A model generated the notes under the pieces. It had not been told where the DNA came from. It saw only the letters and a program-made list of their open reading frames with translations, and ran no database searches. Shown one piece after another: positions 26,028 through 35,756 of a stretch of DNA of 64,000 nucleotides. The stretch covers positions 5,008,501 through 5,072,500 of the forward strand of contig NC_030441.2 in assembly GCF_001660625.3 (NCBI RefSeq), given 5' to 3'. Source of the stretch: Ictalurus punctatus. Taxonomy: Eukaryota; Chordata; Actinopteri; Siluriformes; Ictaluridae. Positions within the stretch are counted from its first letter, which is position 1, and every line of letters starts with the position of its first letter. The position numbers and the translations under genes were made by a program.

Positions 26028-27069
26028 GCTGTGAAGAAAAACCCCAAAACAACAGTCAGTGATATCACCTGCCATACCTCCACAGGGTATACGTCCAGTG
26101 ACATACCTCCACAGGGCAGGGGTGAAGGTATCACAATCCACTGCTCGATGAAGATTTTGAGAGCAGAATTATAAAGGCCATACCACAAGATGCAAACCAC
26201 TCATCAGCAGGAAGAATCAGAAGGCCAGACTGGAATTTGAAAAGAAATACAGATATGGGCCACAAAAGTTCTGTAACCGAGATTAACCTCTACCAAAGTG
26301 ATGGAAAGGCTAGACTATGGGGAAAGAAACCTGCACATGATCCTTTCAAAATAGAAGCTCATTTGTGAAACATGGTGGAGTGTAGGCTTGGGCTTGCATA
26401 GCTTCTTCTGGAACAGGCTCACTAATCTTTATTGATGATGGAACTCATGATGGTAGCAGCAGAAATCAGAATTCAGACGTTTACAGAAACATTTTGTCTG
26501 CAATTTTACAGAGAAATGCATCTAAATTAATCAGGAGGAACTTCATCATGCAGCAAGGCAATGATCCAAAACACACTGTCAACTCAACAAAGGACTTCCA
26601 TTAGTGGGGAAAAAAGTGTGAGGTTTTAGACTGGCCAAGTCAATCACCAGACCTTAACCCAATTGAGCAGCATTTCACCTCCTGAAAAGGAGACAAGGGA
26701 GGAACACTCCAAAACAAACAACAACTGAAAGAGGCTGTAGTAAAAACCTGGAAAAGCAACACAGTTTGAGTTGCAGGTTTGGTGCAAGTATTGCAAACAA
26801 GGGATAGGCAACCAAATATTACATTTTATTTACTATTCAATACTATCTGTTCCAATACTTTTGCACACCTTACAATTGGGTGGCCTGATACAAAAGGTTC
26901 TAGGTTTTATGTTGTTTAACACATCTAGATGTAAATAGCAGGAAATAAAAAGATGAAATCCTAAATTCACCTCTCATCTACATGTTTTTATCTCAAATTA
27001 AAATGCCTTTGGTGTAGGGCACAAACAAATGAATTGGCCTTGCCGTTCCAATAGTTTCAGAGAGGACTG
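26028..27069 (+). mobile_element. Tc1-like element in a GATA/GACA array, 5' truncated
   Basis: Transposase remnants on +: the catalytic part reads QQGNDPKHTVNSTKDF (about 26550-26598), then LDWPSQSPDLNPIEQ (26627-26672), giving the second Asp and the final Glu region of a DDE domain. Frames shift upstream. The 3' region carries ccaatacttttgcacacctt. The terminal sequence gaacggcaaggccaattc (inverse orientation) ends at 27069 followed by TA. The left terminal repeat is not recognisable. Confidence 0.7.
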
Positions 27070-27071
27070 TA

Positions 27072-27380
27072 AATAGGCAGACAGGTAGACAAAAAAGTCA
27101 GTTAGACAGATAGATACACAGTCAGATAGACAGATGGGTAGGTAGACAGGCAATCAGATAGACAGCCAGATACTGTAGGTAGACAGCTAGAATGTCAGAT
27201 GGCCAGACAGATAGTCAGAAAGACAGGCATACTGATAGACAGACAGGTTTACAGAAGGGTACTGTATATAAGCAGACAGAGGGACAGACAGGTAGATCTA
27301 CAGATGGCTCGGTAGACAGTTACGCACAAAGATAAACATTCAGTTACACAGATGGACACAAAGACAATATTCGTTAACTT
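27072..27380. repeat. GATA/GACA (Bkm-like) array, right part
   Basis: Same gacaGATA mixture as at 25840-26027, ending near 27365. (AAAT)n follows at 27390-27413. Confidence 0.85.
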
Positions 27381-27506
27381 GTAGAAGAGTAAATAAATAA
27401 ATAAATAAATAAATCTAAACCAATAGTGGGACTAAATACATGTGCAGTCATGTGGCACACAGAGGGGTGTCCCCAGGGTCCCGAAGAACTAAATTAAGGG
27501 TCTAAT

Positions 27507-27509
<3 letters not shown>

Positions 27510-27574
<65 letters not shown>
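27510..27574. repeat. (GT)n microsatellite
   Basis: About 32 GT units. Confidence 0.95.
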
Positions 27575-27578
<4 letters not shown>

Positions 27579-27752
27579 CAGAAGTACAAAGATGAAGGAA
27601 TGGAGTATAATTTTTTCTCTTCTTTTTAATCTTCTGGGTGGGGAAATGGAGAGATAATCCCTGTGAGGGTGCAGTTCAGGGTAATTTACAATAACTGGGT
27701 GATTAGATAAATGGTTGCCACATTTGGAGCTCAACACATACACATACATACA

Positions 27753-27755
<3 letters not shown>

Positions 27756-27790
<35 letters not shown>
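27756..27790. repeat. (CT)n microsatellite
   Basis: About 17 CT units. Confidence 0.95.
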
Positions 27791-27794
<4 letters not shown>

Positions 27795-28342
27795 CTCTCT
27801 TTCACTGGGGCTTTACTAAATCAGAAGCACCTGGAGGAAAACCTCGGTTCTCATGTGCAGGAGATTTACAGACAGATTTAAAAAGGTGCTGAGCTTTACG
27901 GTTCCCTCTCAAATCCTGCACTGTGTGCTGCATTCATACACTATAGGGACTTTAAATTACCTCAGTGGTGTGTAGCAGCGGAACATCTCGAATCTTCCAC
28001 CAATGTAAACACAACTCAGCGGTTTACAATCCAAAATGGCTGCCATAAACATTTATCTGTTCTGTTCTTTGACGTCGTAATGTGCTTCCTTTGGTGAGTT
28101 GGTCATTTTGAAAAAAGCTTCACCTTTTTCACTACAGAAAGCATTATGGGTTACAAGAACAGAGTTTAAGTTAGATGATCAACCAGTCGTAAACCTGATC
28201 AAATGGCATTACCACCTAGTTTACCTAACATGAGCTAGCTTGCTAACAAACGTGATTGTTTAAAGTACGTAATGTTGGTTATCTTTATAGCCTGGCTGTA
28301 ATTACAAGATTGCATACAAGATGGCTTAGTGTTAACTAGGTT

Positions 28343-28388
<46 letters not shown>

Positions 28389-29325
28389 GGGATTAATAAC
28401 CAGTTATTAACCAGTTATTATTATTTAACAAAATAAACATTTAGACTTAGCCTGATGTTTGCTAGCTTGTTGTGAACAATAGTTATCCCAATGCTAGCTA
28501 GGAATGTTTGCTAGCAAGACAGCAGAGTAGTGGATTTTCGAACCATGATTTACATAATTTAAAATTAGCTTGGTAATTTATTGATATCAATATTTTCAGC
28601 TAAAGGTGTGAAAAGAAAGGAGATTAGTGATGTCATGTGATCAGATGTGTGATTGACTGATCATTTTGAACTTAAGCTCTGCCTCTTGTGGATCCAGAAA
28701 TGCAATTGTGGCATGGCTAATTGGTGAGCTGTTGTTTGAATTCTTGCTATATATCCTGAATAGAGGTTAATGTTGGTGCAAGGGGTGGAGTTAGAATTCT
28801 TCTAGTATCCTCATGAAACTGATTATTATTAAGAGTATAGATTTAAAAAAGTTAAAATATCAAACGGTCGGCTATTGAGAATATTGAATAATGTTAGTGT
28901 CAACCTTGCTAATAGGGGAGTTAGCGATAAATTGTGAATATGATTGTGTTATTAAATTTTTTTAGATATACGTACAGTTTACTCCCAGTGTTATTAAAGA
29001 TCAGTGAAGCTTTTTAGGCAAAACCTTTTCTGTATTTCCACTTTGTGCACATGTGGTGTGTGTTAATGTCGAGACTCCGGGCTTGATTTTTTTTTTTCTT
29101 TAGCGGTGGGCTTCTCATTCTGTTTTTAATTCAGTCTGTTGTGTGTGTGTGGTGCCTTAGCCATAAAGAAAATAGGGTCATGGAAAGAAACTTTTGGTGG
29201 CAATCAATGCTGTAATGCATTTCAGGAATCACAAAAACGAAGAGGCCACAAAAAACTCTGCTTTCTCCTTTGAAGTGGACATTAGCGCAGAAATCACAGA
29301 AACGTTAGCTGCAACATCAGCTTTT

Positions 29326-29328
<3 letters not shown>
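27791..29328. other. unassigned background with poly-A tract
   Basis: Poly-A of 39 at 28346-28384; GCTAGC words at 28235-28515. No gene seen. Confidence 0.45.

Positions 29329-29404
<76 letters not shown>
29329..29404. repeat. (GT)n microsatellite
   Basis: About 38 GT units. Confidence 0.95.
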
Positions 29405-29411
<7 letters not shown>

Positions 29412-30315
29412 AATAGTAGTGTAATAAAGTCTTGCTTCTGAAGGAATTTGGCATTACTGAACATTGGCTGTTGGATAAACATCAATAAAACAAAAAAAAA
29501 ATACTGAATTGATGAACATTTCCTGTATTTTTTGTGATGTTATTCATCATAATGCCACTGTTACACTTGCAAAAGTTCCAGTGTCATTTTTTAGCATCAC
29601 TGCACTTAAAAAAAAAAAAAAAGTCTAATTATACTGACTTAAACTAATGTATTTCAATATAAAGTGTATTAACACAGTATAACAAAAAAAGTCAACTGTA
29701 TATTAAATATACTGTGTGGCATGGTTTCCTTTTTTATTTATTTATTTTTTATTACCCTGCCTCATTTCTTTTCCACTGTTAGAGATGTTGTGCCGTTTTT
29801 ATGTGATTTTTTTTTTTTTTTTAATTCTCCTCATAATGGACTTGCTGAAAAAAATTATTAGAATCCTCAATTTTTAAGTCGCTTTGGATAAAAGCATCTG
29901 CATCTTCATTTAGAATAATTGTAAATGTAGAATGGCTGAGGCTTTACTTAAACATTTTCTGCTACAGTGCATGTGTACAAATTAAAAAAAAATAAAATAA
30001 AAGAATAAACCCACAGATACAGGCCCCGTTCCAGACAGTTCACTAGATTGATTTCTAGACTTGGAATAATAAAAGTTCACAGATAAGTTAGGAAAACATG
30101 TGCAATATTGCCATTTAGTGGATCAAGCTAGTTTTGTTGGCATGTAGCTCATACAATACACGTACGCTGAACAGAGCTGGCAGAGGGTGTTTTTTGTTAT
30201 TTAACATATGTACAATGCACAAATCCACTTCAAATTTATACACATAATATCTGAGGAATCATATGAAAAAGTTTGTATTCATAATATAAACAATGGTATG
30301 TTTAAAAAAAATAAT

Positions 30316-30318
<3 letters not shown>
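29405..30318. other. unassigned, with a SINE-tail fragment
   Basis: aagtcgctttggataaaagc (29877) begins a V-SINE-type tail running to about 29937 in + orientation. Otherwise nothing seen. Confidence 0.5.

Positions 30319-30411
<93 letters not shown>
30319..30411. repeat. (AT)n microsatellite
   Basis: About 46 AT units. ORFs of Y and I on both strands are artefacts. Confidence 0.97.
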
Positions 30412-30413
<2 letters not shown>

Positions 30414-30813
30414 TGGAAAGTATTAGGAAACCACAAAATACCAATGTATATACTGTGGGTAGTTTGTTGCAAAGCTGTTGCTGGCAATTACAGCTTTGAG
30501 ATCAAAGAAGTAATTTGATTTTTTTTTTTATTGTGGTTCAATATTGGCGCATTCTTCTTGGCAAACAAAACCGTCCCTCTGATGGACTCGCAATTTCAAA
30601 ATCCCTCATAACTTTTCATGAGATTGGCTAGGCCATGCAAGACCTTTTACCCAGTGAGATTCAGTTCTCCTCTAACATCTCCCAGTACATCAATACATTC
30701 AGTTTTCCTTTCAATTCCTTGTAATGACACAGTATCTTATGACCAGTAGTCCCATATCATGATGTTCCCACTTCCATACTTTACTGTAGGTATAGTGTTC
30801 TTTGGGATATATA
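30412..30813 (-). mobile_element. Tc1-like element, truncated fragment
   Basis: The words catgatgttcccacttccat, actttactgtaggtatag and tgttctttggga match, in inverse orientation, the central transposase region of fish Tc1 elements. The stretch begins at the AT array and is cut by the V-SINE. No open frame remains. Confidence 0.5.
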
Positions 30814-31006
30814 TGGGGCAGTGATAGCTTAACGGTTAAGATTTTGCTCTACTGATCAGAAGGCTGTGAGATAAAATTCCAGCACCACTAAGCTGTCACT
30901 ACTGGGCCCGTGGACAAGGCCCTTAACCTGCTCAGATGTATAAATGAGATAAATGTAAGTCGCTCTGGATAAGGGCATCTGCCAAATCCCATACAAATGT
31001 AAAATG
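30814..31006 (+). repeat. V-SINE, near full length
   Basis: A tRNA-like head (gcagtgatagcttaacggtt, A-box region) is followed by a central domain (actgggcccgtggacaagg, cccttaacctgctcag). The 3' tail is gtaagtcgctctggataagg then catctgcc. This order is the standard V-SINE layout. The B box is degenerate (agataaaattccag), so transcription is unlikely. Confidence 0.75.
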
Positions 31007-32000
31007 AAAAAAATAACATTTCATATGCTTAATATTAAACTAGAATATTACATATTTGAATAATATAATTTTGAAAATACATAAAACAAAGTAAATATTC
31101 AATATCTTGAATATTTAATATTCTGCACTGTTTTGACGGTCCTATTTTAAATGTAAGTAAATTAGTGATATTGACTATGTTAACCACTTTGTACAAAAGG
31201 TCCATGTCTAATTTCTTCTACTGAAGCAGGTGTTTAAATGGCACTCTGATGGATTTGATCTAAAATGGATCATAAGGTTTTGCACAAACTTGTGGATTCC
31301 ATGACAGCTCGAGTGCACACTGTCCTTAAAGCAAAAAAGGGGACGAACCAAATATTAAGAAACTCTGAAATTCATGTAAATATTTCAAAGATTATACTTT
31401 TCACTCAAGTTGCTGTCAGTAATATAATTTGTAATGAAAATCTCTGTATTAAATTGTGTGTGTGTGTGTGTGTATGCACATGCACACAAAAGTTGAGGAG
31501 CAAACCGAAGTTGAGAAACAGATGTTGAGAAGAAAACAACCCCAAGTTCTAACTAAAGTTGGGAAGATCACACTCATTTAGGACATTGTGTTTACATCCT
31601 GACATTGTACCTGACACCTCATACTAGTGGGTTAGCCTTTTAGTGCATGTTTTTTTTATGTGTGTGTGTGTGTGTGTGTGCCCTGCAGGAGATTTCAGAT
31701 TTCATGGTGAGGCAAGTCCTGACCTGTGTCTCTGTTTTCGCTTCAGCTGGGGAAAAGTGTCGCACTGATTTATACTGATTGGACGAGTGTGTGGGGGTGA
31801 AAACTTTTTATAGCAATAACAGAATTGTAGCAAGAGAACTATACCAACAACGGGAATATCCAAGTTTCAATATACAAGTAATAACAATTGAATTTATTCT
31901 CCACTTGCATATCAGTTAACACAATCTGAATATGAGAATTAACATTCATTTAAGCATACAAAATAAACAGAACAACAGGATAAAAGATTTATATACATTA
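31007..32000. other. unassigned background
   Basis: GT arrays at 31457-31474 and 31661-31680. No gene seen. Confidence 0.4.
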
Positions 32001-32428
32001 CTGTGCAAAAGATTTAGGCACATACAAAGCAATGCATTAGAACATAGATGCCTTCAAAATAGTGAAATTAAATGTTTATACATTTAAAAAAAAATAAATA
32101 CCATAAAGAGCAGTAAACAGTAGTTAATGAAACAAAGTCAATATTTGGTGTGACAATTTTTTATTTTTAAATAGTAGTCTCCGGTACAATTTGTGCAGGT
32201 TTATAAGGAAATTAGCTGGTAAGGTTTATTAAGCATCTTGCCTAACCAGCCACAGTTCTACAGGAGACTTTGACTATCACACTTGCTTCTTATGTTTGCA
32301 GCAAAACAGCAGCTTCTATTATTTTTTTGTCTGAAAAGTGGTCTCTTACATAATATGCTGCTTTCTTTAATGACATACAAACATTTTTCGGTAACATTTA
32401 ATTTTGTGCTAGAAAATATCTGGTTAAG

Positions 32429-32525
32429 CATGTAACCTTGTACCCTGAGAAGGGAATGAGACATTGCGTTATGCTAAACATAACACTATGGGGAGCGCCC
32501 TCACACGTGACCAGCATCTGAAACT

Positions 32526-32570
<45 letters not shown>

Positions 32571-34614
32571 CCTGTGAACCGCACCGTCAGCCTCTATTAT
32601 CTGAAACGAAGACGCAATTCACAGGCCTGCCCTGGTATGACAAAGCTACGCAACGTCTTGTAGCCTTCTCACGGAACAGGGTTACATGCATAACCCAGAT
32701 GTTCCCTTTCAAAGGGAACTCCACGTTGCATTTAGCACAACAATATGGGAACGAGAATACCCACTCCATCATACTGAGGGTACGGCTTGTTCAAAAAGAC
32801 CCAAGCCCGAGGGTCACTGCAAAACACTCGAGTCTGGGGTGGAATGAATGTCCAGGCTGTAATATTGAATGAATGTGTGTGGCATAGACCACCCTGCAGC
32901 AGCACACACATCCTGTAAGGATACTCCATTGGACAAAGCCTTCAAGGAGGCGACCCCCCTAGTGGAATGAGCCAAAGCAGACCAGCAGCTGCTCTAACTT
33001 ACGCCACTGGCCGGAGCGGTGGACGTAAGTACAGAGAGCCCTTACTGGACACAGCAAGTGCATTCTCTCTTGTTCCAGTGTGAGGAACGGAGGAGGGTAG
33101 AAAGCCTGCAACACCACAGGCTGGGCAGCAGATGTAGGCACTTTAGGAATATAATCCGGCCTAGGATACAGGAAGGCGTTGGCTAATCCAGGGGTAAAGT
33201 CAAGGCAGGAAGGGGCAACAAAGAGAGCTTGTAGATTTCCTACTCTCTTGAGAGATGTAGGGCCAGCAGAAGAGCTACCTTTAGGTTCATAAGCTTCTCA
33301 GAGGCTGACTAAGGACTCAAATGGGGCCCCTGACAGACCTTCCAGGACCACAGAAAGGTCCCAGGAAGGTATGCGCGGCCTGCAGATGGGCCTCAGCCGC
33401 CTGACATTCCAGCTGTCTCAATCTTGAACTGGATTACAGTTTAGAGGATGCAGATCTAAAATTGGCCGCATACTCCTCTATTTTTTGCGGACCAGGAAAT
33501 AACAGCTGTAAAAACCTCCCTCCCTCAGGGAACGGGGTACATGTTCTATGGCCACTTTGTCCAAGACGCATCTTTCTTCCTGTGCTAACATCAGGCTCTG
33601 GTCTGTGCTGACTACTGTGGTGAGCACATCTCTGAACTACACCCCTTGGCTAGGGGAGGCCCTACAGAAGCACTGGGGGCTAACTGCCCTAACAAGCTCA
33701 TGTCCCCTGATATGTCCATCCACAGCCCTTCAGGACTGCTCCTCTTTGTCTGCTTGGCCTTTAAGACCATTCTCATATCAGGCTTAGTAGCAGGCCGCGA
33801 CTATGGCCGCCTGGTTCCCATGCCTGTCTGTACGGGTTGGCGGGCTACCATACTTGCCTTTTTTTCTGTTTCCCTTGCACTAGCGCTGAACTCGACACAA
33901 CAGCGAAGGAACTGGCTGAATGCCACCGTATGTTGAGCTGATTCAGCAGGTCTGCTTGGTAGGCCTGCAACACTGTCATTGTCTGTAGTGACCCACAAGC
34001 AAGACCCACATCTGTATAGGCTTTGCCCACCAATGCCATGGTGGCTTGGATGTCAAAGCCGGCCCCCTAAATTGCCTGCCGTCGATGGAGAGAGGTAGCT
34101 CGCAAGCGCCTTCTCCATCTTCAGCATAGCTAAATAGCCCTGCCATTTATCCCCACAATGGCTGAATAATCCGACATTTTTAGCACGCCCTGAGGAATTA
34201 TTATTTTTTTTTTATTTCGCTTTCCATAGTGGAAGGAGTCTCCGCGACATTAGCTGAAAAATCCAGTGGAGAGCCGGACCCGGAATACAGAGCAAGCGAT
34301 AGAGTATCGCTCGTCTCTGGCTCCTCTTCCCGATCCATATGAGATCCCCCAGACCTGAGAAGGCTAGCTGCCTCGGCAGCAGCTGGCCCAGATCCGTGAG
34401 GCTCTGAAATCCAACTCGCTTCGGCTTCTGAGAAGAGACGGCGTGGTTCACACGTGCCATATATACATCACGCGACGTGTTTAATTGCTACGTCACCTGA
34501 TCACGGCAGGCCTATAAATAGGCATGATTTTACACAAGCTTCAGAAGCCGGTCGTGCGCAAGAGCACTCCACATAGTGTTATTCTAAACACAACGTTCCC
34601 TTTGAAAGGGAACT
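32429..34614 (-). mobile_element. DIRS-like retrotransposon, internally deleted copy
   Basis: Reads on the minus strand. The 5' end (34614) opens with a 19-bp near-palindrome (gttcccttt-g-aaagggaac), then a TATA region (cctataaataggc, about 34510). A gag-like region follows: 34460-34212 is open (LTDLGQLLPRQLAFSG), and about 34040-33900 holds ALVGKAYTDVGLACGSLQT. An RT start around 33540-33440 joins directly to tyrosine-recombinase sequence near 33410, so most RT and all RNase H are deleted. Recombinase pieces run to about 32740 (MHLLCPVRALCTYVHRSGQW at 33070-33010). The distal end contains an inverted repeat of terminal words, as DIRS elements have. Homologous to the copy at 55370-59373. Confidence 0.8.
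32530..32566. repeat. (TA)n microsatellite in the DIRS end
   Basis: About 18 TA units at the place where the relative at 59190 has a short ttatatcacg. Confidence 0.9.
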
Positions 34615-34731
34615 AATGTTTTGGAATCTAAAATATTTTTTGTAAATAATAATCTAGAAGTCATAAAATAAAAAAAAAAATCGAAGTTATACTCTACTAA
34701 AAAATATAGGGTGTCTAAAACTTTTGCACAG

Positions 34732-34830
34732 TATTGTAAATATAAAAAAAAAGTGATAAATAAGAACACAGAAAATAATTAATAAAATTGAAGTAATTAA
34801 ATAATATGATTACTTAATATATCAAAGTCA

Positions 34831-34889
<59 letters not shown>

Positions 34890-35332
34890 GATTATTATTA
34901 TGATTATGTAGAACCCAGTGTGTATGAATGTGAACAAAAAGACTTCTGGGCTCACTTGTATGTCAAAGAAACAAACCTAAGTAGAGCATAAGATATAGGT
35001 GAGATTAATCACGCTCAACCAAGCCCCTGCTGCCATAAATAATATTGATAATACAATAAAAATGTTACTGATTGTGATTATGATTAATTTTGCTTTGTTA
35101 GTCCCTAATTGTGTCTCTATTTAATCATTTAAAAACACATACAATTCAAATAAAACAGAACAAGCACACCTGATGCCCCTTTACCACAGTAACTGAAATT
35201 AATTTATTTATGAAATGTATTAAACATTATTAACATTGTCATTAAATGGCAGAATTTTAATTTAGTAATTGACTAGAGATGAAAAAAAAAGATTTTAGTA
35301 AGCCCGTAATGGTGATTATGCATCTGTACAAT
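34732..35332. other. unassigned, with (ATT)n
   Basis: (ATT)n at 34831-34888. The rest is AT-rich without features. Confidence 0.6.
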
Positions 35333-35756
35333 GATTCAATTCAGTTTTATTTGTATAGCACTTTTTACAATAGACATTGTCTCAAAGCAGCTTTACAGAA
35401 ATATCAACACGGTATACAGATATTAAAGGTGTGAATTTATCCCAACTGAGCAAGCCACTGAGTGGCGACGGTGGCAAGGAAAAACTCCCTAAGATGTTTT
35501 AAGAGGAAGAAACCTTGAGAGGAACCCGACTCAGAAGGGAACCCATCCTCATCTGGGTAACAACAGATATTGTGAAAAAGTTCATTATGGATTTATATGA
35601 AGTCTGTATGGCATTAAGAGCAGCCGTAGTCCCAGCAGTCTGGAATTAAAGAAGATTTGAGCTCCATCCAGAGGCAGAAAGGATCTGGATCTCTAGTATC
35701 TCCATAAATTCGTGTGGGGCTCGGCGAAAGGAGAGAGGGAGAAAGTAGAACAGAAT

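Larger units (their letters stand above)
32001..34731. mobile_element. TIR DNA element (CTGTGCAAAAG ends), split by a DIRS element
   Basis: Left end TA-CTGTGCAAAAGATTTAG (32001) and right end inverse CTAAAACTTTTGCACAG-TA (ending 34731) form inverted repeats flanked by TA, as in Tc1/mariner-type elements. Only about 430 bp of left and 117 bp of right sequence belong to it. The middle (32429-34614) is a DIRS retrotransposon. No transposase is recognisable in the flanks. Confidence 0.6.

Noticed and set aside
30301..30411. Poly-YI ORFs
   Set aside because: Caused by the (AT)n array.
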